This document shows positions 52,460-62,203 of a stretch of DNA of 64,000 bases, in pieces (the stretch's first letter is position 1; every line of letters begins with the position of its first letter). The stretch is from contig JAHHHT010000034.1 of NCBI GenBank assembly GCA_019359235.1, forward strand, positions 1-64,000, in the 5' to 3' direction. The stretch comes from Oscillatoria princeps RMCB-10 (GTDB lineage: Bacteria; Cyanobacteriota; Cyanobacteriia; Cyanobacteriales; Oscillatoriaceae). The notes under the pieces were generated by a model. That model saw nothing but the letters and a program-made list of their open reading frames with translations, had not been told where the DNA came from and made no database searches. The position numbers and the translations under genes were made by a program.

Positions 52460-52960
52460 TTACCCTACCGCAATCGCGACGCGGTCGCGCCCCTGAGCCT
52501 TAGCGCGATAGAGGGCTGCATCAGCCGCCTGGATCGCTGCAGCGCCGGTGAGGGCGTGTTCAGGGAAGATGGCCACCCCGAAGGAGGCGGTCATCGCACC
52601 GAGAGGCATTTGGCAGTGCTCGAGATTCAAGCGCTTGATGGCTTGGCGCAGCAACTCGGCTCGCTGTCGGGCTACTTCCAGGGGCGTTTCCGGCAGAATC
52701 AGCGTGAACTCCTCACCGCCGTACCGGCAGGCAATATCGGAACTCCGGACATGTTTTTGTAACAGCTGTCCCACTTGCTGCAGCACTGTATCGCCGGCAG
52801 CGTGACCGAAGCTGTCACTGAAGCGTTAAAAATGGTCAGCACCGGCACAATCGCGCCCCAGGGTTTCCGCTTTCGCGAGGCGGCTGAACTGTCATATCTC
52901 GCACATTTGCCAGACCGCTTCCCTGTGGATTTGTCCCGGTCGGGCAGAGCAACCTCCCTA
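52460..52960 (-). pseudogene. Decayed GGDEF gene (C-terminal part)
   Basis: The last 108 codons are open and keep RSSDIACRYGGEEF to the end (AADAALYRAKAQGRDRV). Upstream, the segment that should read DHFKRFND has become DHF-stop-RFSD: the Lys codon AAA is now TAA (52825-52830 area). Farther up the frame slips, giving SRKRKPWG in another frame. No start, GAF or PAS part remains. It is a relic of a fourth paralogue in this GGDEF array. Confidence 0.8.
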
Positions 52961-52983
52961 AAATACGTTTAATTGTTTCTTCT

Positions 52984-53012
52984 CCGCACGGCCCGCCGTG
53001 CGGTTTTTTTTT
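52984..53012 (+). terminator. Rho-independent terminator, plus strand
   Basis: CCGCACGGC/GCCGTGCGG stem at 52984-53003 with a short loop, followed by a run of about nine T. It points along the plus strand where no gene remains. It probably belonged to a lost gene, or limits antisense transcription. Confidence 0.7.
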
Positions 53013-53144
53013 GCGCTGAAGGAAACTGCCAGATGCGTTGCGGAGGTATTCATTTTAAACAAGCAATAAAACGTAAATTTTAAGAGTTAACAGGAGCGGT
53101 ATTGGGTGCGGTATAGACCAATCCGCTCGAGCTGTGTTTCCGGT

Positions 53145-56100
53145 TCAGGAGGCGGTGACCGAGCGGTCGCGCCCTTCGTTTTTAGCGCGGTAAAGCGCCG
53201 CATCAGCGGCTCGGATAACGGCCTCGCCGGTCAGACCGCAGTCTGGGAAGACCGCCACGCCCAAAGAAAGGGTAATCCCACCGAGGGCCTGCCGGTGATG
53301 CTCCATATTTAAGTGCTTAACGCCCTCACGCAGCTGCTCAGCTCGCTCCAGGCTGGGTTCCAGAGACGCCTCCGGCAGAATCAGCATGAATTCCTCACCG
53401 CCATACCGGCAGGCAATATCTGAAGAGCGGATATGTTTTTTCAAGAACAGACCTAACTCTCGCAGCACAGCATCACCTGCTTCGTGACCGAAGGTGTCAT
53501 TAAAGCGCTTAAAGTGGTCAACATCAAGCATGATAATCCCCAGGGATCGGTGTTCGCGGGAAGCGCGGTGTATTTCTCGCGTCAGCGACTCTTCCAGATA
53601 GCGCCGGTTGAACAAACCCGTGAGCGGGTCGCGAATGCTCTGGTGCTGGAGCGATTCGTACAGCTTTAAATTGGCAAGCGCCATAGAAATCTGCCTTGCC
53701 ACCGTCACCGCCAACTGCTGTTTTGCCCTGGTTAATTGCCCCCGATCCATAAAGCTCAAATACAGCACCCCCAGTGTTTCCCCTTGCGCCGCCATCGGGA
53801 TGCAGAAATACCCGCTCGGCAAGAAATCGTGCTGCAGGTGGTTGCAGAGCAAACCGCTGCGAGTGTCTTCAACAAGATGAGGCTGCCCCCGGCGCAGCCC
53901 GATGCATTCATGAGTTGAAAACAGCGTCTGGCTAGTAATCTGTTTGCCCCAAATCGTAATCGCTTCAACAAGGTTTCTGGAATTACTGATCGTAAAGACC
54001 GCTCCTGAATTATTGGGGAATAACAGCGGCACTACCTGGGCAATCACCTTACAAGCCTCCTCGCGGGTCAGGCAGGTTTGCAGCAAATCGCTCATGTGGC
54101 TGAGCAAACTGATTTCGTCGTTGCGCTCCTCCAGTTCCTTCACCCAACCCTTGAGTTGCTGGTTAGCTTGCTGCAGCGCCTCCTCCGTCCGCTTGCGCTC
54201 CGAGATATCTCGATTGATAGCAATCAGAAACAAAGGTTTGCCTGTTTTGTCGCAAAAAGCTTTAGCCGTCGTTTCGATTTCAATAAACGCTCCATTCTTT
54301 TTGCGAGAGACAAGTTCTTCGCAAAACACGCCTGTCTCCTGAATTTTTTGAACAATCTTGGCTGTCGTCACTCCCTTACTGTCATGCTGGTACAGATAAT
54401 TCACAGACTTCCCAATGACTTCAGCAGCCGCGCACCCAAAAATCTGTTCGGATTTGCCCATCCATTTTTGGATATTTCCCTCCAAGTCTGTGAGGACTAT
54501 GGAATCAGGCATTTGTTTCAACACTTCATCCGAAAAACGCAGCACCTCTTCCGCCTGTACGCGGTGGGTGATGTCGAAAAACGAAAACACTACCCCATAA
54601 GGCTCTTTCTGGTTCGGTCGGAACAAAGGTCGGGCATTCACAGAAATCCAAGTCACCATTCCTTCCAGTTTGCGAACCCCCATAACCACATTAGACTGCG
54701 GTTCGCCGGTGCGCAAAGTCACCATCGCCGGGTGAATCTCAGCCGGGAAAGGAGAGCCATCTTCGTGAATCGCGCTCCAGCGCAAAGCCAGGGACGACCG
54801 GCCCATCATCTGACGGGCTGAAACTCCGAGAATGCGCTCAGCGCTGGCATTGCAAGTGCTGCTCCTCCCGTCTGCGTACAGCAGGACAATCCCCTCAGCT
54901 GCAGTCTCGATCGCCGAGCGATAGAGCTCTTCGCTCTCCCGCAGCGCTTCCGCCGCCTGTTTGCGCTCCGTAATGTCCCGGGTCATTTTAGCAAAGCCGC
55001 GCAATATTCCACGATCGTCTCGCAAGGCTGTAATCACCACATTGGCCCAGAACCGCGACCCATCTGCGCGGACGCGCCAGCCCTCGTCTTCCGCCCTCCC
55101 GCTAGCTGCAGCTAGCTCCAGCAACCGCTGCGGCTTGCCTCGCTCAATGTCTTCCAGTTGATAATAGCACGAAAAATGCTTGCCAATGATTTCTTCTGCC
55201 CGATAGCCTTTAATTCTTTCCGCTCCCCGATTCCAACTCACCACCTGTCCGCTGGGGTCTAGCATAAAAATCGCGTAGTCTCTGACACCCTCCACCAGCA
55301 AGCGATAGATTTCTTCACTCTGCTGCAGCGCCTCCAGAACCCGCATGCGCTGGGTAATGTCTCGATTTATGCCGCGATACCCCCTGAATTGACCGTCTGA
55401 ATCGAAGACTGGGACCCCACTCGTTTCCAGAACAACCAGCCGCCCGTCTTTGTGGAGATTTGTGTTTTCCACACATGAGAATGGCTGCTGCTGGGCAACA
55501 ATCGGGCCGAAACTGTTGGGAGCGCGAAAAGCCTCTTCTGGAGGCATCAGATCGAAGGGGGTTTTGCCCAGCACTTCTTCCGGCTGGAAACCCAACAAGT
55601 CGCGCACTTTGGGGTTGCTGTAGGTGTAGACACCGCTTTCGTCCACTTCCCACACCCAGTCGCTGGCGGTTTCCACTAAATTTCGGAAGCGCTGCTCGCT
55701 CTGTCGCAGCGCTTCCTGAACTCGGGCGGCTGCCATTTCTTCTAGTTCTTCTACCTTTTTTCTGTTGAAGTGCGCCGTTTGAGCGACACGGACTGCCAGC
55801 GCCACCAGAAAAGCCACTGCAACTCCTGCGGCTAGCGCTACTTCCGGGAGAGGGGATTGCTCCAAAGCCAATAAGTCGGGTGCCGGCATGACTCGCACGC
55901 GCCAAGTGGTTCCATAAAACTCTACTTTTTCTTCTTCGAGCCACTTCGGATTCGGTTTGCCGGCACGATTGCTGCGGTAGATTTCTCGCTCGCCCTCGAA
56001 AATAGATATGGCGTATCCGCGCCTGATGTTCTGGTTGAGGATGCCATCGAGCAATTCCTGAGTGCGAAAGACTCCGAGAATGTACCCTTCGGGCGATTTT

Positions 56101-56723
56101 GGATTTTGAATCTGGGATTTGGGACTGAGCGCTCTCCTCTGCGGCGTTGCAGAGAAGGTGGGGACAGACACCAGGAAAGCTTTGCCACCTTGCGCCAGAT
56201 TGACAGATCCGCTGGCGGGGACATCCTGCCGGCTCCGCCCGGTCAAAATGGCCTGTCTGGCCAGTGCGGGGTTGAGATTTTCAGCCGCCTGAGACGCCGG
56301 TGGGGGCACAGTCCAGCCGGTGTTCAACTCGGAGTCCGCCCACTCGATGGCCAGGTATCCGCTCCAGTGCTGAATATAGAGTGCCGCCTCGGCTTCCCAT
56401 TGCTTTTGGGACGGCTTTGCGGAATTCTCCCAGCGCTTTCCCAGGGAGACTAGGGCCAGGATTCGCTGCTGGATTTGATTCGCCAGTTCGATTTTGACGC
56501 TCGCCGCTTCTAATTGAGTCTGACGCAGAATTTGAGCGTCTTCGTGCGCCGCCAGTGCCTGCCAGAGGAATAGAGTGATGATTAAGACGACGCAGCCAAC
56601 CTGCAGGTGCAGAAAACGCCACGCAGCGGACACTCGCCCCAGGACAAACGCCCTCAGGGTTGGCCAACGCTGGGACGGGATCTCTTTTTTCGTGAAAAGT
56701 TTAGATACTTTTTTTGTTTTCAT
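53145..56723 (-). CDS. Membrane-bound multi-PAS/GAF diguanylate cyclase
   Basis: About 1193 residues (ATG near 56723, a TTG just before it). Transmembrane segments near 40-60 (LQVGCVVLIITLFLWQAL) and about 300-320 (LPEVALAAGVAVAFLVALAV) enclose a CHASE-like extracytoplasmic sensor. Then come four PAS domains (QSEQRFRNLVETASDWVWEV, QSEEIYRLLVEGVRDYAIFM, ESEELYRSAIETAAEGIVLL, FSDEVLKQMPDSIVLTDLEG), a coiled coil, a GAF domain and GGDEF with RSSDIACRYGGEEF (active motif plus RxxD). At about 56093-56150 a dispersed repeat is fused in frame (RRALSPKSQIQNPKSPEG), inside the sensor domain. Confidence 0.92.
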   Translation of the reverse strand: MKTKKVSKLFTKKEIPSQRWPTLRAFVLGRVSAAWRFLHLQVGCVVLIITLFLWQALAAHEDAQILRQTQLEAASVKIELANQIQQRILALVSLGKRWENSAKPSQKQWEAEAALYIQHWSGYLAIEWADSELNTGWTVPPPASQAAENLNPALARQAILTGRSRQDVPASGSVNLAQGGKAFLVSVPTFSATPQRRALSPKSQIQNPKSPEGYILGVFRTQELLDGILNQNIRRGYAISIFEGEREIYRSNRAGKPNPKWLEEEKVEFYGTTWRVRVMPAPDLLALEQSPLPEVALAAGVAVAFLVALAVRVAQTAHFNRKKVEELEEMAAARVQEALRQSEQRFRNLVETASDWVWEVDESGVYTYSNPKVRDLLGFQPEEVLGKTPFDLMPPEEAFRAPNSFGPIVAQQQPFSCVENTNLHKDGRLVVLETSGVPVFDSDGQFRGYRGINRDITQRMRVLEALQQSEEIYRLLVEGVRDYAIFMLDPSGQVVSWNRGAERIKGYRAEEIIGKHFSCYYQLEDIERGKPQRLLELAAASGRAEDEGWRVRADGSRFWANVVITALRDDRGILRGFAKMTRDITERKQAAEALRESEELYRSAIETAAEGIVLLYADGRSSTCNASAERILGVSARQMMGRSSLALRWSAIHEDGSPFPAEIHPAMVTLRTGEPQSNVVMGVRKLEGMVTWISVNARPLFRPNQKEPYGVVFSFFDITHRVQAEEVLRFSDEVLKQMPDSIVLTDLEGNIQKWMGKSEQIFGCAAAEVIGKSVNYLYQHDSKGVTTAKIVQKIQETGVFCEELVSRKKNGAFIEIETTAKAFCDKTGKPLFLIAINRDISERKRTEEALQQANQQLKGWVKELEERNDEISLLSHMSDLLQTCLTREEACKVIAQVVPLLFPNNSGAVFTISNSRNLVEAITIWGKQITSQTLFSTHECIGLRRGQPHLVEDTRSGLLCNHLQHDFLPSGYFCIPMAAQGETLGVLYLSFMDRGQLTRAKQQLAVTVARQISMALANLKLYESLQHQSIRDPLTGLFNRRYLEESLTREIHRASREHRSLGIIMLDVDHFKRFNDTFGHEAGDAVLRELGLFLKKHIRSSDIACRYGGEEFMLILPEASLEPSLERAEQLREGVKHLNMEHHRQALGGITLSLGVAVFPDCGLTGEAVIRAADAALYRAKNEGRDRSVTAS

Positions 56724-56869
56724 CAAGGTTTAATCAAACGATCTATGCTGAGAGTTTCTTAATAAAAGGATGCCTCTGTTTGGTCTGCGGCAATACCTTT
56801 ACTGCCTTTTCCGTAAAGATTATTAAAGTTTCTAATGTTTTGCATATTATAGCGAGCTTTGCGCTACAA

Positions 56870-56900
56870 TAAAAAACCCCTCCACTGGGGGAAGAGGGGC
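56870..56900 (-). terminator. Terminator of the CHASE-GGDEF gene
   Basis: On the minus strand CCCCTC (56899-56894) pairs with GAGGGG (56882-56877) and is followed by TTTTTT (56876-56871). It lies about 110 bases past the stop at 57008. Confidence 0.65.
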
Positions 56901-57007
56901 GGCGTTCGGGGAGAGGGGGAGAGGGGGAGAACTTTTGTTGCTTGTTTCTTCTTCGGGGGAGCGCCAGAGAGGGACACAGGGGGAGAAGATGATGCTAAAT
57001 TCCCCCC

Positions 57008-59191
57008 TCACCCCTCTGAAGGGGACGCCGTAACCGCCCGGTCGCGCCCCGACTTCTTGGCGCGGTACAGGGCGGCGTCAGCCGCTTGCAGCACCTCGTC
57101 CCGGGTCAGGCCGTGTTTGGGGAAGCTGGCCACCCCCAGCGACAGCGTTACCGGCCCGAGGGGCTGACGCCGGTGCTGGACGTTCAAGTGCTTTACTCCT
57201 ATGCGCAGCTGCTCGGCTCGCTGTTGGCTGAGCTCCAAGGACGCCTCCGGCAGAATCAGCGTGAACTCCTCGCCCCCATAGCGGCAGGCAATATCTGAAC
57301 CCCGGATGGAGCCTTGCAAAAACATGGCCAATTCTTGCAGCAGGGTGTCACCGCCGTCGTGACCGAAACTGTCGTTGAAGTGCTTGAAGTGGTCAATGTC
57401 AATCATGATAATGCCCAAGGGCTGACCGGCGCGAGCGGCTCGGTGCAGCTCCCGCTCCAGGAACTCTTCCATGTAGCGCCGGTTGAACAAACTGGTGAGC
57501 GGGTCGCGAATGCTCTGGCTTTTGAGGGTTTCCCGCAGTTTTAAGTTGGCCAAAGCTAGGGCAATGTGTTCGGACACGGTAGTGGCTAAATGCTGTTTTG
57601 CCTCGGTTAATTTTCCGGGCTCTGGCGAACTCAAATACAGCAGCCCCAAGGTTTCTCCCTGCGCCATCATCGGCACGCACAAAGACTGTTCGGGCAGGGG
57701 TTGCTGGTAATGCTGGCAAGCCAATCCGCTGCGGGTGTTTTCAAACAGGTGCTCTCGCCCGCACCGCAGGGCCCAGCAATCATTCGGTGCGAACACCGGC
57801 TGGCTGGTAAGGGGCTCGCCCCATGCCGTCACGGTTTCCACCATATTTCCTGAGGCACTTATTCTATAGATCGCTCCTGAGTAATCGGGGAACAGTTTTT
57901 GCATCAGCCGGGGAATCACCCTGTAGGCTTCCTCCAGGGTGACGCAAGCTTGCAGCAGATCGCTCAGCCGGCTGAGCAATCTGATTTCAACGTTGGCGGA
58001 CGACAGTTCCCGCACCAGCTGCTCAACTCGGGAGGTGTGACGCTGGTATTTCAGCAAATAGGCAGTCACAAGGCCACTGAGAATTAACCCGCCGGTGAAA
58101 GCCGTCCACGCGAGGGGGTGTTTTTGTGCCCCTCGATACTCCGGGGCGAGTGTGAGTTGCAGTGACCAGGTGCGGTTGGCGACATTCAGCCTGCGCCTGC
58201 AAGCCGCTGGCTTGGGACATGAAAACTGGGCCCGGTTCTGGATCTCTTCGCTGTCCGGCTCTACAATCGCCCGCTGCGTTTTTGAGTCATAAAAGGCGAG
58301 AAAGTTGTCTTCTGCCCCTGCTGTCTCGTCCGAAAGTAAAAAATTGAGGTTTTCCCAGTCCAGCCCCTCTGACGATGCCCTGACAAATTTAGCCAGATTA
58401 AAAATGCCGGTGACAAATCCTTTTAAGTTCTGGCGGCGAGTTTGGGGGGTGTTGTGGGGGCGGCTGTTCGGGTAAATGGGCAGCGCCACCGCCAATGATG
58501 GCCGGTCGCCCGTCAGCAAAAGCCGCCCCGTGGCAGCGAGGGTGCCGGTGTCCCTCGCTTTTTCTAAGGCTGAGCGGAGTGTGGCGTCAGAGCCAAAGTC
58601 GAAGCCGGCCATGTTGCGAGCCATTGGCTCGATGTAGGTGGCCGGGAAATATTCCTCGCGCGGCGCTGCTCTGCTCGTCGTCCCTTGAGGCTCTCCTTCC
58701 ACAATTTGGAAGTTGGGATAGCCGAGGGCAGTTTCTGCCTCATAAGCTTGCCGGTCGGCATTGGACACGCGAGGCAGCCACGCCAGCGTTTTTATACTCG
58801 GATGGCGAGACAGGGTGCTGCCGGCAAACAGCTTGAACTCTTTTTGCTCCACCATCACAAAGGATGCTGCGTAGAAGTCCCCAACGGTTTGGATTGTCTC
58901 AAGATCGCTGTTGATACTTTTCTGCATGGCCGCAGCCAGGTTGTCCGCTCGTTTCTGCAGCTGGACGCTCAGGCGCTCCTGCTCCCAGTTCCACGCCAGA
59001 AAAGACGCTGTGATAGAGAGTCCGACCCCGGCACACAGCACCACTCCTGCCTGGATGTAGCGTGGCAGAAAGGAAACTTTCATTACGGCACTGAGCCCCC
59101 GGCGCTCCACATTCATTAGAAGTCCCTGGTGCATATCTAATTCAGTTATAGACGTTCGCTGCAGAGGAAAGTGTGTCGCTGCTGATTCCAT
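57008..59191 (-). CDS. CHASE-GAF-GGDEF sensor diguanylate cyclase
   Basis: 727 residues; the start may be later (Met at residue 20, 26 or 37). Transmembrane helices are near 48-70 (GVVLCAGVGLSITASFLAW) and 365-385 (FTGGLILSGLVTAYLLKY). Between them is a CHASE domain (STLSRHPSIKTLAWLPRVSN, then EGEPQGTTSRAAPREEYFPA), usually a sensor of small extracellular ligands. Then follow a coiled coil, a GAF domain (LLQACVTLEEAYRVIPRLMQ) and GGDEF with RGSDIACRYGGEEF (intact, RxxD present). GAF and GGDEF halves are very like the genes at 49763 and 53145, which points to tandem duplication with swapped sensor ends. Confidence 0.93.
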   Translation of the reverse strand: MESAATHFPLQRTSITELDMHQGLLMNVERRGLSAVMKVSFLPRYIQAGVVLCAGVGLSITASFLAWNWEQERLSVQLQKRADNLAAAMQKSINSDLETIQTVGDFYAASFVMVEQKEFKLFAGSTLSRHPSIKTLAWLPRVSNADRQAYEAETALGYPNFQIVEGEPQGTTSRAAPREEYFPATYIEPMARNMAGFDFGSDATLRSALEKARDTGTLAATGRLLLTGDRPSLAVALPIYPNSRPHNTPQTRRQNLKGFVTGIFNLAKFVRASSEGLDWENLNFLLSDETAGAEDNFLAFYDSKTQRAIVEPDSEEIQNRAQFSCPKPAACRRRLNVANRTWSLQLTLAPEYRGAQKHPLAWTAFTGGLILSGLVTAYLLKYQRHTSRVEQLVRELSSANVEIRLLSRLSDLLQACVTLEEAYRVIPRLMQKLFPDYSGAIYRISASGNMVETVTAWGEPLTSQPVFAPNDCWALRCGREHLFENTRSGLACQHYQQPLPEQSLCVPMMAQGETLGLLYLSSPEPGKLTEAKQHLATTVSEHIALALANLKLRETLKSQSIRDPLTSLFNRRYMEEFLERELHRAARAGQPLGIIMIDIDHFKHFNDSFGHDGGDTLLQELAMFLQGSIRGSDIACRYGGEEFTLILPEASLELSQQRAEQLRIGVKHLNVQHRRQPLGPVTLSLGVASFPKHGLTRDEVLQAADAALYRAKKSGRDRAVTASPSEG

Positions 59192-59297
59192 TGTTGTGAA
59201 GCCCCTGTGGAGTATGCGCTCTCGCGCCTGCGGAGCGGAGCGCTGGCATCCAGTAAATTTAATATACCACCGCTATTCATCCGCTGGAATAGTTTTC

Positions 59298-59504
59298 TTA
59301 AAGCCCGCTCTCACACCTTCTCAAATCGCTCCAACTCCCTGGCTCCTGCATCAGGGAGCGCCATTCTATCTTAGCCAAAACCAGGGGCATTTGTGAGCGC
59401 ACTTCGGTCGCCCGAGCCCGCTGTTGGGTTTTGGCTTGCTGTTCATCGATACAGGCTTGTAGAGCCTGCGATCTGATTTCACTAAAGTTAACGGACAGTG
59501 CCAT
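59298..59504 (-). CDS. Small protein, uncertain gene
   Basis: 68 residues from ATG 59504. Charged and helical at the start (LSVNFSEIRSQALQACIDEQ, then QAKTQQRARATEVRSQMPL), loose toward the end. No ribosome site or known family. It could be a real small gene or chance; codon pattern in the first 45 codons is reasonable. Confidence 0.35.
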   Translation of the reverse strand: MALSVNFSEIRSQALQACIDEQQAKTQQRARATEVRSQMPLVLAKIEWRSLMQEPGSWSDLRRCESGL

Positions 59505-59914
59505 TAACTTTTTACTTCTAAATATAGTGAAAACTTGTGAAGGAACTGTGAAGTTTTTTGAGAGACTTGAAATTTTCCGGTTATATTAAGAATCTCTAAA
59601 AAGCTGAACGGGGAAAATTGTCCGGCGTTTTATATCTCAACCAAATGTTAAATAAGTAAATATAACTAAACAGAACTCCGTCTGGACGCACCTCAAGCGT
59701 GGCTGGAGCGTTTAGCGCAGTTAGACACGCTTGCATACTATTTGGCGCTTGAGGCACCTGCAGGAAACATTTTACATTTAATTTTCTTCGCGCCCGCCCG
59801 CTCGCTCAACCGCGCAGGGTGCGCTATTAACTGCTCTGCTGCGTTCTTAAGGCACCGGCTAGCTGGCAAGCTTTTTAGAATGACAAATTATCAATTTTCA
59901 ATAAAAAAGTCACC
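59505..59914. other. Intergenic region with a possible gene relic
   Basis: AT-rich until about 59680. From 59684 to about 59805 one plus-strand frame reads LDAPQAWLERLAQLDTLAYY, then LALEAPAGNILHLIFFAPA, which has protein-like composition but no start and fades out. It may be a fragment of a lost gene. Nothing else is seen. Confidence 0.4.
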
Positions 59915-60568
59915 ATGCCCGTAAGTGCGGTTGTTTGTCCAGGTATCCACGACCCAAAGCTAACTGAGCGGTTTGTGGAAGAGTTACTCTCAGAAGTGAA
60001 TAATACATTCCCCTACGCTCGTCAATCCGCAAATATACTGGTTTTTCCAGCCGAGTCCTGTCCAGCATACTCAGCACCGCACATTTTGCAGTTTATCAGG
60101 GAGCGGCTCGGCCTCGTCGGGTGCCCCTGCTTGCCCCCTGGGGAACGGGGGGAAGGCGGCACCCGAGGCAGCACGAGACAGGTGATTTTGATCGGCTTCA
60201 GTGCCGGTGTGGCCGGTGCCATAGGAGCGGCGACCTGGTGGCAGGCGATGGGCGGCTCTGTTGAGGCGCTTATCGCTCTGGATGGCTGGGGGGTGCCGCT
60301 GTGTGGGGACTTTCCCATCTACCGGCTCAGCCACGACAGCTTCACGCACTGGAGCTCGGCGCTCCTCGGTGCCGGTGAGGACAGTTTCTATGCCGATCCG
60401 CCGGTGGAACATTTAGAATTGTGGCGAGCGCCAAAAACTGTTCAAGGTTGGTGGAACCCTAAGACAGGTAGGGAATGGCAGCCACCGCGCCCCATAAATG
60501 CAGCCCGGTTTTTAGTTACCCTATTAGAGCGTCACGGTGCTCTCCTCCCACCTGTCTGCGAGCAATAA
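59915..60568 (+). CDS. Alpha/beta-hydrolase-like protein
   Basis: 217 residues. Opening VSAVVCPGIHDPKLTERFVE, then VILIGFSAGVAGAIGAATWW with a G-x-S-x-G nucleophile elbow, and LDGWGVPLCGDFPIYRLSHD, where an Asp/His of a triad could lie. The family appears cyanobacterial and uncharacterised. The segment CLPPGERGEGGTRGSTR (about residues 71-88) is low in complexity and repeat-like, perhaps another in-frame repeat fusion. It is followed 36 bases later by the MFS gene, so the two may be co-transcribed. Confidence 0.7.
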   Translation: MPVSAVVCPGIHDPKLTERFVEELLSEVNNTFPYARQSANILVFPAESCPAYSAPHILQFIRERLGLVGCPCLPPGERGEGGTRGSTRQVILIGFSAGVAGAIGAATWWQAMGGSVEALIALDGWGVPLCGDFPIYRLSHDSFTHWSSALLGAGEDSFYADPPVEHLELWRAPKTVQGWWNPKTGREWQPPRPINAARFLVTLLERHGALLPPVCEQ

Positions 60569-60603
60569 ATCGTTTTGTGTCCCAATAGCGCTAGATAATT
60601 GCT

Positions 60604-61857
60604 ATGCTTCCAGCCAGTCCCCCCCCCGCTGGTAGCGGGTTTCGAGCTCTGTTCAAGAATCGGCCCTTCCTGATGCTTTGGAGCGGGCAAATCCTGTCCC
60701 AGATCGCCGATAAAGTGTTTTTCGTGTTCCTGATCGGAATACTGGCGGACTACAGCTCGCCTGATGCCTTGAAAAACTCTATGCGCTCGGCTTTAATGGT
60801 GGCTGTGACGCTGCCAGCCATTCTCTTCGGCTCGGCGGCGGGCATCTTTGTTGACCGCTTTGACAAAAAGCAAGTGCTGATGGTCACTAATGCCATGAGA
60901 GGGCTGCTGACACTGGCCATCCCCCTGCTGCCCAAGGAGTTTGTCATCCTGCTGGCAATCGCCTTTCTCGAATCGGTGCTGACGCAATTTTTTGCGCCGG
61001 CTGAGCAAGCGGCGATTCCCCTGCTGGTACGCAAAGAGGGGTTGCTCACAGCCAACGCCCTGTTCACCACCACCATGCTGGGTTCTTTAATCGTTGGCTT
61101 TGCGGTGGGCGAACCCGTACTCAGCCTCAGCAGCAAGTTGGGCGGGGACTACGGTCAGGAAATCACAGTCGGAGGGCTGTACCTGCTGGGAGCCGCTATA
61201 TTTTATTTGATTCCGGTTCAAGAAACAGCTCACACCGAGCCGCCGCTAGCCTTAAACCCGTGGATAGATTTCAAGGCCGGCCTGCACTATCTCAAGCAAA
61301 ACCGCTTGGTGAGCAATGCCATGCTCCAGCTGACCATTCTGTATTCCGTCTTTGCCGCCCTGACAGTGCTGGCAATTAATCTGGCGGAAGATATTGGCCT
61401 CCACTCCAACCAATTCGGCTTTCTGCTGGCAGCGGCTGGCATTGGTATGGTATTCGGTGCCGCCATCTTGGGCCACTGGGGCGACCGCCTCCACAACAAG
61501 CCCTTACCCCTGACTGGATTTTTGCTCATGGGCTTTGTCTTGTGCGTGTTTACCTTAATTAAGGATCTCTGGCTGGGTTTGGGACTGAGCGCCCTTTTGG
61601 GTGTGGGAGCCTCCCTGATCGGCGTGCCCATGCAGACCTTAATTCAGCAGCAAACACCGGAACCAATGCGGGGTAAGGTTTTTGGGTTTCAGAACAATGT
61701 GGTCAATATTGCCCTGAGCGTGCCCTTGGCGATTGCCGGCCCCCTGACGGATGCCGTGGGTTTGCGGGTGGTGATGCTGGGCATGAGCGTCACCGTTAGC
61801 ATCGTCGGGGTGTGGGCTTGGCTCAACACCCGCCGCGTGCTGCAAGACGTGATTTAG
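60604..61857 (+). CDS. MFS transporter
   Basis: 417 residues with about 12 transmembrane helices. FKNRPFLMLWSGQILSQIAD is the usual opening of the multidrug/siderophore (EntS/MFS_3-like) subgroup, with FVDRFDKKQVLMVTNAMRG as loop 2-3 and GHWGDRLHNKPLPLTGFLLM in the second half. It probably exports small molecules. No cluster context indicates the substrate. It may share a transcript with the hydrolase-like gene upstream. A terminator-like hairpin lies 230 bases downstream. Confidence 0.88.
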   Translation: MLPASPPPAGSGFRALFKNRPFLMLWSGQILSQIADKVFFVFLIGILADYSSPDALKNSMRSALMVAVTLPAILFGSAAGIFVDRFDKKQVLMVTNAMRGLLTLAIPLLPKEFVILLAIAFLESVLTQFFAPAEQAAIPLLVRKEGLLTANALFTTTMLGSLIVGFAVGEPVLSLSSKLGGDYGQEITVGGLYLLGAAIFYLIPVQETAHTEPPLALNPWIDFKAGLHYLKQNRLVSNAMLQLTILYSVFAALTVLAINLAEDIGLHSNQFGFLLAAAGIGMVFGAAILGHWGDRLHNKPLPLTGFLLMGFVLCVFTLIKDLWLGLGLSALLGVGASLIGVPMQTLIQQQTPEPMRGKVFGFQNNVVNIALSVPLAIAGPLTDAVGLRVVMLGMSVTVSIVGVWAWLNTRRVLQDVI

Positions 61858-62203
61858 CGCTGTTGCTCATTGGGCAACAAATAGCGGCAGCTTTCGGGAC
61901 AGGGATATCCAGGCATTGGGGGAGAAACTTTTAGACTTGACACTTGACAGTGAAACCGCAAGCAAGGGCATTGCCCTTGTCTGTGCCTTTTTCTCCCCCA
62001 AACTCGTTGCTCAAGCGTTCCGCCGGCAGCCGTTCCGTGCGGGCGCTTTCCGCGCGGTTCGACGCGCAAAAGCGCTTTAGGCCCTGGGAAAAGCCGCTGT
62101 GCGGCTTTTCTAAAATTATTATCAAAATAAGATTGGAAGGTTCATTCCTAAGGCATGATTGAAGATAAAAGTTATGAAGCAATATCTAAAGTGAGGTTTT
62201 TCC
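61858..62203. other. Spacer before ilvB
   Basis: 346 bases, no gene. It contains a terminator hairpin (62089-62109). A short leader frame MKQYLK-stop at 62174-62194 lies just before the ilvB start, too short to be called an attenuator (no run of branched-chain codons). Confidence 0.5.
62089..62109. terminator. Bidirectional terminator hairpin
   Basis: AAAAGCCGC TGT GCGGCTTTT, a perfect 9-bp stem with A/T ends, followed by TCTAAAATT. It separates the MFS gene from ilvB. Confidence 0.8.

Noticed and set aside
53106-53312. Plus-strand small frames opposite the GGDEF domains
   Set aside because: Recurrent antisense frames appear opposite every GGDEF copy because the coding strands are similar; none has a start signal.
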